Below are positions 17,167-25,548 of a stretch of DNA of 64,000 nucleotides, one piece after another (within the stretch, counting starts at the first letter, position 1; each line of letters opens with the position of its first letter). Location: the NCBI RefSeq assembly GCF_016918075.2, contig NZ_JAERPS020000006.1:186001-250000 (forward strand). Reading direction: 5' to 3'. The position numbers and the translations under genes were made by a program. The notes under the pieces were generated by a model. It had not been told where the DNA came from and ran no database searches. It worked only from the letters and a program-made list of their open reading frames with translations. The DNA is from Rheinheimera maricola (GTDB lineage Bacteria; Pseudomonadota; Gammaproteobacteria; Enterobacterales; Alteromonadaceae).

Positions 17167-17820
17167 TCAGGCGTCTTTTTGCAGTAAGTAATCTATGAGC
17201 TGTTGCATTTCTTGTTCATAGTTGCGTGCATCCAGCGCTTCATTTTTAATTTTGTATTTGCCATTCACCACCAACATTGGCACGCCGGTTAAGATACGAC
17301 GGTTGGACAACTCGTCCTGTTCTTTCTTCATCTGGTTGGCTGCACCGCGCACCGAAAAGCTTTTCATTGCTTTGTCATAAGTTTCGCCATCGATATCGTT
17401 AATTAACATCAGGCTACGGATATCGTTCTCGTTGGAAAAAGGCACTCTGCTTACGTGTATTTGATTGAAAATTGCGGTGGCAATCTGATTGCCCTTACCC
17501 TGACTTTTAGCTATTAAATAAGCGCGTGATAAAGCATTTTGCATTTCTGGAGTAGCTGCGCGGATAAAATCGACATGCACTTTTTTAAACTCAGTACCCT
17601 CTGGTAGCTTTTTAGCAATACTTTGCGCTATGGGTTCAAATGCATTACAGCCACCGCAATAGAACGAGAAGAATTCTTTTACTTCTGGCTTAGCCGTGGG
17701 TTGCTCGGCAATAACTTCGTAATGTTTACCTAATTCAAATTTAGATTTAGATTCCGTTTCAGCACAAGCTGCCAGTGGCAGCATTAATGACAGTGCAAAT
17801 ACAGATAACAGCTTTTTCAT
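17167..17820 (-). CDS. dsbA: DsbA-type thiol:disulfide oxidoreductase with CGGC active site
   Basis: 217 residues from ATG 17820, which has AAAGGAC upstream; a longer frame exists but lacks such a site. Introduces disulfides into exported proteins. The active site is in KEFFSFYCGGCNAFEP: C55-G-G-C58 instead of the usual CPHC. The cis-Pro loop TGVPMLVVNGKY is intact. The leader MKKLLSVFALSLMLPLAAC fits a lipobox (LAAC, Cys 19), so the protein may be lipid-anchored rather than soluble. It is 49 bases downstream of srkA, the same order as in E. coli. Confidence 0.92.
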   Translation of the reverse strand: MKKLLSVFALSLMLPLAACAETESKSKFELGKHYEVIAEQPTAKPEVKEFFSFYCGGCNAFEPIAQSIAKKLPEGTEFKKVHVDFIRAATPEMQNALSRAYLIAKSQGKGNQIATAIFNQIHVSRVPFSNENDIRSLMLINDIDGETYDKAMKSFSVRGAANQMKKEQDELSNRRILTGVPMLVVNGKYKIKNEALDARNYEQEMQQLIDYLLQKDA

Positions 17821-17869
17821 TATTTTAATGTCCTTTGTTAGAGCCTTTGGGCCACAGCTTAGCAAAAAC

Positions 17870-18865
17870 TTAGTAATCTGGCACTAATGAAAGCGGGGCT
17901 TGTTGCAGTAAAAACAATTGCTCCTTCAATGCCAGACATTGTTGTTCCCAGTATTTGTCTGTCGCAAACCAGGGAAAGTTCATTGGAAAGGCCGGATCTT
18001 GCCAACGCCGAGCCAACCAGGCCATATAATGCACCATGCGCATCGCCCGCAATGGCTCAATCAGTTTCAGCTCTGCCGGGTCAAAGTCGCAGTATTGCTC
18101 GTACTCTTCCAGCATCAATTCAAGCGTGTCACGCTGCTGTTGCCGGTCACCGGACAACATCATCCATAAATCCTGTATCGCGGGTCCGTTGCGACAATCA
18201 TCTAAATCAACGAAAAACGGCCCCTCGCTGGTATAAAACAGGTTACCAGCATGACAATCACCATGCAGTCGGATCAGGCGCTTAGGCTTATACTGTGTGA
18301 TGCAAAGTGCTATAACCTGGTCCAGCGCACTGTCGAAAGCCGGTCGTAAATATGCCGGAATAAATTCCAGTTTGCTAAGCACATCACGGCTTTGTAACAA
18401 ATGGCTTTCGATACTGAACGCCGGACGATATGCAAAGGCTTTCGCTTTACCCACCTGATGTAAGCGACCAAGAAAACGACCTAACATCGCTAGCTGCTCG
18501 TCATTATCGATCTCCAATGTACGGCCACCACGGCTGGGGAACAGTGCCAACTGGTAGCCGCCGTATTGTAACACCGACTGCCCGTCCTGCCGCAGCGGCA
18601 CCACCACCGGAATATCAGCCGCAGCAAGCTCAAAAGCAAAGTCATGCTCTTCCTGTAATTGTGCGGTGCTCCAGCGCTGCGGCCGGTAAAATTTTACTAC
18701 GTACTTTTGTGGTATCTCCGCCGCGCCGCGCCATGCACTAAACTGATATACCCGATTTTCATAGCTATTTAGCGCGGTGAGCCCGGAACTAATATCCAAG
18801 CCCAGATGCTGCAGGGCATCAATAATGATGTCCGGCTGCAGCGTAGAAAAATCAAATGCCGTCAT
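17870..18865 (-). CDS. srkA: stress-response Ser/Thr kinase SrkA
   Basis: 331 residues, close to E. coli SrkA (YihE/RdoA). An aminoglycoside-phosphotransferase-like kinase fold with the catalytic loop RLIRLHGDCHAGNLF and the metal-binding FVDLDDCRNGPAIQDLWMM. SrkA counters stress-induced death in E. coli. It lies directly before dsbA, as in enterobacteria, supporting the identity. Confidence 0.93.
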   Translation of the reverse strand: MTAFDFSTLQPDIIIDALQHLGLDISSGLTALNSYENRVYQFSAWRGAAEIPQKYVVKFYRPQRWSTAQLQEEHDFAFELAAADIPVVVPLRQDGQSVLQYGGYQLALFPSRGGRTLEIDNDEQLAMLGRFLGRLHQVGKAKAFAYRPAFSIESHLLQSRDVLSKLEFIPAYLRPAFDSALDQVIALCITQYKPKRLIRLHGDCHAGNLFYTSEGPFFVDLDDCRNGPAIQDLWMMLSGDRQQQRDTLELMLEEYEQYCDFDPAELKLIEPLRAMRMVHYMAWLARRWQDPAFPMNFPWFATDKYWEQQCLALKEQLFLLQQAPLSLVPDY

Positions 18866-18888
18866 AAAGCTCCCTGGCGGCTAACGTT

Positions 18889-20313
18889 TTAGCGGCCTAC
18901 AAAAAATGTCGTCGACTGTTCAAGCTTTACATCCGGGTTTTCTGCCTGGCGCACAGTAAAACGAATATCCAGACTGCGCGACTCAGTAATATCCGGGTCC
19001 AGTGCCAAACTAACTGGTACATTTAGGGTTTCGCCGCCATTCAGGTTAACCTGCTGCGGACCTATCCAGCTAAGACTTTCACCACCGTCGACGCTCAAGT
19101 TAAACATGACAGCTTGCTGCGACTTATTAGAAATGCTTATGGTATAGGTGTTTTCTACCCAGCCTTCGTTAGTTTCCCGGTACATTGCACCGCGATCTCG
19201 GATAATATTCATCTCAAACGGCACCCGGCTATACAGCGTCCAGGCAAAGGCACCACAAACTGCAATAAGCACGAACAAATAACCTAGCAGTTTTGACCGC
19301 AGCACCTTGGTGGGTTTGCCATTCAAGCTGTGCTCTGTGGTATAGCTGATCAGGCCGGTTGGGTAACCCATCTTAGTCATGGTGTCGTCACAAGCATCAA
19401 TACAGGCACCACAGTTAATGCATTCATACTGCAGGCCATTACGAATATCAATGCCGGTAGGGCACACCTGCACACAGAGGTTGCAATCGATACAATCGCC
19501 CAGGCCTTTTTCCTGGTAATCTTTGTCTTTACGGCTGCGCGGCCCACGGTTTTCGCCTCGCGTTTCGTCATAGGTAACGGTAAAGGTGTCTTTATCAAAC
19601 ATCGCCGACTGAAAACGGGCGTAAGGACAAATGTGTGTACACATAATTTCCCGCATCCAACCCGCATTGCCGTAGGTACAAAGGGTAAAAAACAGTACCG
19701 ACACCAGAGCCCAGAAACCTGCTTGTAAGGTAAAAAATTCAATAAACAGCGGCCCTACCGGCGTGAAGTAACCGACAAAAATCAGTGATGTCAGTAAGGA
19801 GAACGCTAACCAGCAAAAGTGAGTAGCTGCTTTTTTAACAAACTTAGTGGCCGACCACGGATCAGCATCCAATTTCATGCGCTGATTACGCGTGCCTTGA
19901 ATTTTCTCTTCAAACCAAATAAAAATGAAAGTCCACACCGACTGTGGACACAAATAACCACACCAGACCCGGCCATAAAAAGCGGTAATAAAGAACAATG
20001 CATAAGCGGCAATGATAAATATCCACGCCAGTATGGTGAAATCCTGCGGCCATAAAGTTAGCGAAAAGATATTAAATTTCTGCTCGGTAATGTCCAATAA
20101 AATGGCCTGATGACCATCATAGCGTAGCCATGGCAACAGCATAAAAAGGCCCATAAAGACAAAGCCCATATAACGTCTAATAGCTTGATGCAGGCCTTTT
20201 ACTGCACGAACGTAAATACGGTCACGCGGGTTATACTGCGCCCCCTGTCCAGCCGGCTTATGCACCTCGACATGTACAGGAATATTCTTTATATCTATTT
20301 TTTGCTGATCCAC
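18889..20313 (-). CDS. ccoG: cytochrome c oxidase accessory protein CcoG
   Basis: 474 residues. Membrane segments fill residues 40-220, with WCGYLCPQSVW and CTHICPYARFQ as N-terminal cysteine motifs. Two ferredoxin-type 4Fe-4S clusters follow: CIDCNLCVQVCPTG and CINCGACIDACDD. Residues 350-474 are a periplasmic immunoglobulin-like tail. CcoG reduces copper for the assembly of cbb3 oxidase. The cbb3 genes are not in this window. Confidence 0.95.
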   Translation of the reverse strand: MDQQKIDIKNIPVHVEVHKPAGQGAQYNPRDRIYVRAVKGLHQAIRRYMGFVFMGLFMLLPWLRYDGHQAILLDITEQKFNIFSLTLWPQDFTILAWIFIIAAYALFFITAFYGRVWCGYLCPQSVWTFIFIWFEEKIQGTRNQRMKLDADPWSATKFVKKAATHFCWLAFSLLTSLIFVGYFTPVGPLFIEFFTLQAGFWALVSVLFFTLCTYGNAGWMREIMCTHICPYARFQSAMFDKDTFTVTYDETRGENRGPRSRKDKDYQEKGLGDCIDCNLCVQVCPTGIDIRNGLQYECINCGACIDACDDTMTKMGYPTGLISYTTEHSLNGKPTKVLRSKLLGYLFVLIAVCGAFAWTLYSRVPFEMNIIRDRGAMYRETNEGWVENTYTISISNKSQQAVMFNLSVDGGESLSWIGPQQVNLNGGETLNVPVSLALDPDITESRSLDIRFTVRQAENPDVKLEQSTTFFVGR

Positions 20314-20477
20314 GGCTTACCCCGCTACTGCCATTTGCCACTTGCCGCTGAGTATAACATTTCGCGACAAGAAGTTTTTGACCTGCAACAAAGCAAGTAT
20401 CGTGCCCTGGCAGGTAACACCAGCAAAGTTGCATTCCCACTAGCGAAAACTGACAACTGAAGCAACAGAAGCAGTAT

Positions 20478-20502
20478 TTATTGTAAACTTAGTTTACAAT
20501 AA
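20478..20502. promoter_or_regulatory. 25-bp inverted repeat upstream of the 20.6 kb gene
   Basis: TTATTGTAAAC-TTA-GTTTACAATAA is perfect over 11-bp arms. It lies 83 bases before the start at 20585 and 165 bases before the ccoG start, so it could serve either. It is probably a binding site for a dimeric regulator; the TGTAAA-N5-TTTACA core is one base short of a TyrR box. Confidence 0.6.
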
Positions 20503-20584
20503 TACGATATCAACACGGTCACGATGCAGTTGGTGCTGCAATCCGATACAATGGTGCTGTTATATATAATGGAGCACCCAATTT

Positions 20585-20947
20585 ATGAAGAAGTTTTTTT
20601 GGCTCGTGTTAATAATACTGCTGGTCATTACGTTTTCTGATCATGATTTGATCAGGCCGTATAAAGAGCAGCTGTTTGAGCTAATCCTGGACCAAGCCGC
20701 TATTGCCGGTGACGATAAAGAAGCCGCACTGCGCAGAACTCGAAAGCAACTGCTGGCATTATCAGAGCAATGGGGTGAGGGCCAACGCACGCAGCTGGAA
20801 AAAGCCAGCAGCAGCCTGGACAACCTGTTGAAATTTCGGCGTAATTATTGTGTGAATAAAGATTTTAACCCAATTTTGTTTGGCGAGCCCTTGCGTCAGA
20901 GCTGCGATGTTATTGAAAAGAATTACCCAAATTTAAGCAAACCTTAA
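20585..20947 (+). CDS. small exported or membrane-anchored protein, unknown
   Basis: 120 residues. An N-terminal hydrophobic segment (KKFFWLVLIILLVITFS) is followed by a mostly helical soluble part with KEAALRRTRKQLLALSEQWG and two cysteines near the end. RBS GGAG lies 12 bases upstream. It is 13 bases before the DUF3010 gene, so they are probably cotranscribed. No family recognised. Confidence 0.75.
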   Translation: MKKFFWLVLIILLVITFSDHDLIRPYKEQLFELILDQAAIAGDDKEAALRRTRKQLLALSEQWGEGQRTQLEKASSSLDNLLKFRRNYCVNKDFNPILFGEPLRQSCDVIEKNYPNLSKP

Positions 20948-20960
20948 GCAGAGGCAACCC

Positions 20961-21383
20961 ATGCGTACATGCGGTATAGAGATAAAAGGCAGTGAAGCCA
21001 TCATCTGTCTGATGACATTACAAAGTGGTCTGTTTGAGTTACCAGACTGCCGGCAAAACCGCTTTGCACTAAGTAAAGATGCTGAACAGCTGCAAATGCG
21101 TCATTTTCAGTTCACCTTTGCCAAGTTCATTGAAGACTATCAGGTAAGCCAATTGGTGATTAAAGAACGCCCGCAAAAAGGTAAGTTTGCTGGAGGCGCC
21201 ATTGGATTCAAGATTGAAGCCGCACTGCAACTTATTGCAGGTTGTGACTGCACTATCATCAGCGCCAGTCAGATCAAAGAAGCGATAAAACGTCACCCGA
21301 TACCGGTGGATTTCAAAGATACTGGTCTGAAAGTGTTTCAGGAGACGGCTTTTTTAGCTGGCTATGCCTTTTTAGCAAAATAG
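20961..21383 (+). CDS. DUF3010 family protein
   Basis: 140 residues matching DUF3010: MRTCGIEIKGSEAIICLMTL, HFQFTFAKFIEDYQVSQLVIKERPQKGKFAGGAIGFKIEAALQL (read in parts). The alternation of strands and acidic sites resembles an RNase H/RuvC-like fold. Function unknown; common in Vibrio, Shewanella and relatives. An intrinsic terminator follows immediately. Confidence 0.85.
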   Translation: MRTCGIEIKGSEAIICLMTLQSGLFELPDCRQNRFALSKDAEQLQMRHFQFTFAKFIEDYQVSQLVIKERPQKGKFAGGAIGFKIEAALQLIAGCDCTIISASQIKEAIKRHPIPVDFKDTGLKVFQETAFLAGYAFLAK

Positions 21384-21408
21384 CCGCCAATTCGGCTATT
21401 TTTTTTGC
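21378..21408 (+). terminator. terminator shared by convergent genes
   Basis: AATAGCCG-CCAATT-CGGCTATT followed by a run of eight T on the plus strand. It ends the DUF3010 transcript and overlaps the end of the minus-strand ribbon-helix-helix gene; A-runs on the left make it usable in both directions. Confidence 0.9.
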
Positions 21409-21716
21409 TTACCTAAATGTCGCTTTATGGGCTTACTGGCCTGTAAAATGAGTTTGCGGATCAGTTTAGACTTAGGCTCACCAGTCGCCTGGCTGAGTTG
21501 GTTTAATGCGTCTATCGCCTCCTGACTTAACGTAAAGGTGGCGTGGCGCATTGGCAAACGCGTGGTATCGTCAACTTCCTCGGGGGTAGGTTGGCGCATA
21601 CTCACGATACGCGGCATGCCCATTGCATAATCGTTAGCATCATCAATAAATTCGTCAGCCGTAAAACCGGGTTTACCGGGCGGCCGCGACTTTTTCTTCA
21701 GATCGGTCAGCGCCAT
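21396..21716 (-). CDS. ribbon-helix-helix-like partner of ParA
   Basis: 106 residues. The C-terminal half (HATFTLSQEAIDALNQLSQA, then GEPKSKLIRKLILQA) fits a ribbon-helix-helix DNA-binding domain. The N-terminal half is basic and flexible. It overlaps the ParA gene by 44 bases, a layout seen in ParA plus small centromere-binding protein pairs of plasmids and some chromosomes. Probably a DNA-binding partner; the target site is not identified. Confidence 0.7.
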   Translation of the reverse strand: MALTDLKKKSRPPGKPGFTADEFIDDANDYAMGMPRIVSMRQPTPEEVDDTTRLPMRHATFTLSQEAIDALNQLSQATGEPKSKLIRKLILQASKPIKRHLGKQKK

Positions 21717-22371
21717 CTTCTTGTATCGCCTTCATTGCCAGTAACTCGGTCACTATATCACGGATTTCCTGAGCCGCTTTACCTGCGGGCTCTACATCCA
21801 TTACTGATAGCCCCTTTTCCTCACTATCGTCATAAGCATTTCTATTGTAGGTAATGGCATCTAACACGCGGATATTGAACGATTTACACACTTCTTTTGC
21901 ATCTAATATCCGACCGGCCTGGTTAGGCAAAGATGGACATTGCGTGATAACACAACCAACAATCATGTCAGGGTTGACGACATTGCAGGCACTGACTAAG
22001 TCTTCCAAATGTTCCAGCGTTTTCAAATCACGACGTTTCGGCCGCAGCGGAAACAAAACATGTGTGGCCACTACCATTGCAGAACGCAATGCCACACTGT
22101 CCTGGCCACCGCAGTCGACAATCACCACGTCGTAATGCATTTCAAGACTTTTCAATTCGTAGCGAATTTTGCCGTACATTTGCACACAGTTGATCCAGGG
22201 TAATTCAGCATCGAGATGCCGCTCCTGCACCCAATCTGACGAGGTTCGCTGCGGATCACAATCTACCAACATCACATTGGCATTTCTCTCGCGCGAGAAA
22301 TACACCGCGATATTTTGCGCCAGACAACTCTTGCCGCTGCCGCCTTTTTCTCCACCGACTAACAAGATCAT
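21673..22371 (-). CDS. orphan ParA-family ATPase
   Basis: 232 residues from ATG 22371, which has GAGGG nine bases before it; a GTG nine codons earlier is the alternative. It has the deviant Walker A GGEKGGSGKSCLAQNIA, the A' motif VMLVDCDPQRTSSDW and Walker B VVIVDCGGQDS. These are the marks of ParA/MinD ATPases that position DNA or protein cargo. This is not the usual chromosomal parAB near gidB, as no ParB is present; the ribbon-helix-helix gene replaces it. Confidence 0.85.
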   Translation of the reverse strand: MILLVGGEKGGSGKSCLAQNIAVYFSRERNANVMLVDCDPQRTSSDWVQERHLDAELPWINCVQMYGKIRYELKSLEMHYDVVIVDCGGQDSVALRSAMVVATHVLFPLRPKRRDLKTLEHLEDLVSACNVVNPDMIVGCVITQCPSLPNQAGRILDAKEVCKSFNIRVLDAITYNRNAYDDSEEKGLSVMDVEPAGKAAQEIRDIVTELLAMKAIQEDGADRSEEKVAAAR

Positions 22372-22544
22372 TACGTCACCCTCATTTTCGTATATCACCG
22401 ATACCTAAACGGGTCGGATTTTAAGTGTAGATGAGGATGCTAATTTGACTAGCTAATTTACAAAATGATTTTATCTAAGCAGATGCTTTTATTCATAAAA
22501 GCAAGATAAGCGGGCTTCACAACAAGACAACCCGCTAAATTTAC

Positions 22545-23312
22545 TTAAATTACACGCTTACGTCGCCACACCAGACCTAAACCAAGCAATAAACTGAGCC
22601 AACCGCTACTGCCGCCGCCGCTGTCGTCACTGTCATTGCCACCAGTTGCAGATGTATTGGCAACCGGGTTCAGTGTCGCGGCACTATCAGGGCGCGCATC
22701 AACAACAACCATACTTTCGATAGTAATTAGATTGGCTGCAACTAACGGCTTATTGTCTTCCCGGTCTGCTGCACTATAGTTTTGTAACGGCAGCTCGCTG
22801 ATGCCGGGGAAGCTAAACCGCGGCAAACCGGCAATATTGTCTACAACATCCATATCCTGGCTTTTGATCTGACCGAATACAGTAAAACCAGCATTCTGCA
22901 CGTCCAGGTTTGCAGCGTTATTAGTTAGGTTAATAAACCACTGATTGGTAGCACTATTTGGATCGCCACCCAACTTGGCCATAGCAATAGTTGCCCGAAC
23001 ATTAGACCACTTTGGTTCATTAATGATGGCTGCATTTGTCGCCACCGCCTTTAGTGGTAGTTGCTGATCAAAAATAAAACCACCGCCCTGAATTACAAAC
23101 CCTGGCACAGAGCGATGTATAACCGTACCGTTATAACGGCCGGAGTTAACGTAGTTTAAAAAGTTTTGCACTGTTACCGGTGTAGTTTGATCGAACAAAT
23201 TAATTTCAAATTTGCCCATGTTGGTTGTTACTTCTACTATTGTTGCCTGCGCTATATCACTGCCAGTTAACATTGCCAGTACCAGCAAGGTTTTTAGTGC
23301 TTTGGTTGCCAT
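22545..23312 (-). CDS. exported cyclophilin-type peptidyl-prolyl isomerase with GlyGly-CTERM tag
   Basis: 255 residues from ATG 23312 (GGAG upstream). The signal peptide is KALKTLLVLAMLTGSDIAQA. The cyclophilin core has FEINLFDQTTPVTVQNFLNY, HRSVPGFVIQGGGF, NSATNQWFINL and FTVFGQI. The C-terminus, SDDSGGGSSGWLSLLLGLGL then VWRRKRVI, is a Gly/Ser run, a hydrophobic helix and a basic end, as in GlyGly-CTERM proteins processed by rhombosortase. It therefore probably ends at the cell surface or is secreted. The rhombosortase is not in this window. Confidence 0.88.
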   Translation of the reverse strand: MATKALKTLLVLAMLTGSDIAQATIVEVTTNMGKFEINLFDQTTPVTVQNFLNYVNSGRYNGTVIHRSVPGFVIQGGGFIFDQQLPLKAVATNAAIINEPKWSNVRATIAMAKLGGDPNSATNQWFINLTNNAANLDVQNAGFTVFGQIKSQDMDVVDNIAGLPRFSFPGISELPLQNYSAADREDNKPLVAANLITIESMVVVDARPDSAATLNPVANTSATGGNDSDDSGGGSSGWLSLLLGLGLVWRRKRVI

Positions 23313-23380
23313 ATTGATGCTCTCCGTTAATTGTCTGCAGAATAAGGCAGGCAGCAACGCAAAATCCAGCGGAATAACAA

Positions 23381-25366
23381 TTAATTACGCTTAGTTACAG
23401 CGCCATTAGCTTTAGCCTTGTTGCGGTATCGACCAACAGCTGTTTTGCTATTGCTAGCTGGCTTGCTTTTACGCCACGTGCGTTTTTGTTGTGGCAAACC
23501 AGTTGGTATAACGACAGCTGCGGCAGCTACAAGCTGCTGTAGCTGAGCAAGTAAGGGCTGCATAAAACTTTGATAGCTCTGTTGACGCTGGCAAATGGCA
23601 TTTAAAGCAACCTCCCAGCGCGCCGTCATATCCGGTAGAACCGCTTGCTCTGGTAAGACTGAGATTAACGCTGCCCCCGTCGTCGTAGCGCAGATTTTCT
23701 TTCCATCACGCTTTAAAAAGCCTCGCTTAAAGAGTAATTCTATAATGCCGGCACGCGTTGCTTCTGTCCCCAAACCATCGGTATCACGCAAAATTTTACG
23801 AATTGTCTCATCTTTTACATAACGACCGATACCAATCATGGCTGCCAGCAAACTTGCATCGGTAAAGGCTTGTGGTGGTTGAGTATGCTTCTCCAATACC
23901 TGTGCAGCCTTACAAATTAATTGCTGCCCTTGTACCAAGGTAGGTAATGTTTCGTTTCGCGAGTCGGCGTCATCAGTGTGCAAGTTTTCAGCGCCAAGCT
24001 GGTCACCACGATAGAGTTGTTTCCAGCCGGCACTGGTCTCTGTTCGTGCTTTAGCAATAAAACAACCGCCAGCAATGTCAAGCTCAGCTTTGGTGTCGTT
24101 ATTGCAGAAGGCAGGATAAAACTGTGCCAGGTACTGCCGGGCAATCAATTGATACAACCTCTGTTCTGCCTGAGTAAGCTTTTGTATGTCAGTACGCTTT
24201 TCTGTCGGAATGATCGCGTGGTGCGCCTCTACTTTTTTGTCATCCCAGGCTTTACTGACGAGCTTAGTGTTTGCTTGCTGCACTGCTTCTGCTAATTCCA
24301 GCGAATTTGTTGCTATCGCCTGACACACTGCGGCGACCTGCCGTAAATGTTCACGCGGCAAATACCTATTGTCTGAGCGTGGATAAGTGATCAGCTTGTG
24401 CCGCTCGTACAATTGTTGACAACAATCAAGCACTTGCTGTGCGCTCATTCCATAACGTTTAGCTGCATCAATTTGTAGCGCAGATAAATTGTATGGTAAT
24501 GGTGCTGCCTGTTTTGTCGCTTTCTGCTCCAATTTCATCACCGTGACCAATTGCCCGCTAACTTTCTGTTGCACTTTTTCCGCCAGCGCCTTCAACAACA
24601 CCCGTCCTTCCTCGTCCTGCCAAGGTGCACAGGCATTACTTGGCTGCCACATGGCATTAAATCGGTACTGCTTATCAGTTTCGAGATGAGCGACCACCTG
24701 ATAGAATGGCTTGCTGACAAAATCAGTAATGTGCTGGTCTCGTCGCACTACCAGCCCCAGTAGAGGCGTTTGCACCCTACCAACTGACAACACACCCTGA
24801 TAACCAGCTTTTTGCCCCTGTAGCGTATAGGCTCTGGTCATATTCAGGCCATATAGCCAATCAGCGCGGCTGCGCGCCAGGGCAGACGTCGACAACGCAA
24901 CAAACTCCTTATTCGGTCTTAATTGGCTTAGCGCCTTTTTTACTGCCGGTGGATTTAAATCATTAATCAACAGCCGCTGTGCTTTCGCTAACTTTTCCGT
25001 ACCTACATTGCAATAAGCTAGTACCTCGTCTACCAAAAGCTGCCCTTCACGATCCGGGTCCCCTGCGTGTACTATACTATCGGCTTGTTTCAAAAGCTTT
25101 CTCAGTACATTAAGCTGCTGTTCAGCTGATTTGCGTACTGTTAACAACCATTTATCAGGCACTATCGGCAATTGTGTTGCCTGCCAGCGTTTGTAGTCTG
25201 CGTTATAATCCTCTGGTTCAGCTTGCTGTAGCAGATGGCCAATACACCAACTGACCACATCACCGTTGGCAAGACGTATAAAACCGTTATCTTTGTATTG
25301 CGGTTTAGGTAATACTGCAGCTATAGCCCTGGCTAAGCTGGGTTTTTCTGCGATGTATAGGATCAT
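23381..25366 (-). CDS. topB: DNA topoisomerase III
   Basis: 661 residues. Type IA topoisomerase that decatenates DNA. The Toprim domain starts MILYIAEKPSLARAIAAVLP and has HAGDPDREGQLLVDEVL. The catalytic Tyr is in KLITYPRSDNRYL. The family's DECATENATION-type insert region follows, and the C-terminus is strongly basic (KRTWRKSKPASNSKTAVGRY), probably a DNA-binding tail. A LexA-like box lies 28 bases upstream. Confidence 0.96.
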   Translation of the reverse strand: MILYIAEKPSLARAIAAVLPKPQYKDNGFIRLANGDVVSWCIGHLLQQAEPEDYNADYKRWQATQLPIVPDKWLLTVRKSAEQQLNVLRKLLKQADSIVHAGDPDREGQLLVDEVLAYCNVGTEKLAKAQRLLINDLNPPAVKKALSQLRPNKEFVALSTSALARSRADWLYGLNMTRAYTLQGQKAGYQGVLSVGRVQTPLLGLVVRRDQHITDFVSKPFYQVVAHLETDKQYRFNAMWQPSNACAPWQDEEGRVLLKALAEKVQQKVSGQLVTVMKLEQKATKQAAPLPYNLSALQIDAAKRYGMSAQQVLDCCQQLYERHKLITYPRSDNRYLPREHLRQVAAVCQAIATNSLELAEAVQQANTKLVSKAWDDKKVEAHHAIIPTEKRTDIQKLTQAEQRLYQLIARQYLAQFYPAFCNNDTKAELDIAGGCFIAKARTETSAGWKQLYRGDQLGAENLHTDDADSRNETLPTLVQGQQLICKAAQVLEKHTQPPQAFTDASLLAAMIGIGRYVKDETIRKILRDTDGLGTEATRAGIIELLFKRGFLKRDGKKICATTTGAALISVLPEQAVLPDMTARWEVALNAICQRQQSYQSFMQPLLAQLQQLVAAAAVVIPTGLPQQKRTWRKSKPASNSKTAVGRYRNKAKANGAVTKRN

Positions 25367-25393
25367 GCTAGCGCCTTACCTTGCACAGTTTAG

Positions 25394-25409
25394 CTGTTCA
25401 TACATACAG
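25394..25409. promoter_or_regulatory. LexA-like (SOS) box before topB
   Basis: CTGTTCATACATACAG has the full CTGT-N8-ACAG consensus. It lies 28 bases before the topB start and 140 bases before the plus-strand coiled-coil gene, so topB is the likelier target. Confidence 0.7.
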
Positions 25410-25548
25410 TATGTTTAACCGGTATAGTCACTTATTGCAAATAAAATGTAATAAAAATTTGGTTTTGCTGGAAAAGTGAATAGAATATCTCCCAGCCACC
25501 ACCGGTATGCTTTAAACACTTACATTTACGTCAGTTGGGTATATAACG

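Noticed and set aside
20185-20460. 91-codon plus-strand frame overlapping the ccoG start
   Set aside because: Most of it lies opposite ccoG; no ribosome binding site. Its last 30 codons look somewhat protein-like but match nothing known to me.
20478-20502. TyrR box
   Set aside because: The gap between TGTAAA and TTTACA is 5 bases, one short of the TyrR pattern, and no aromatic amino acid gene is adjacent.
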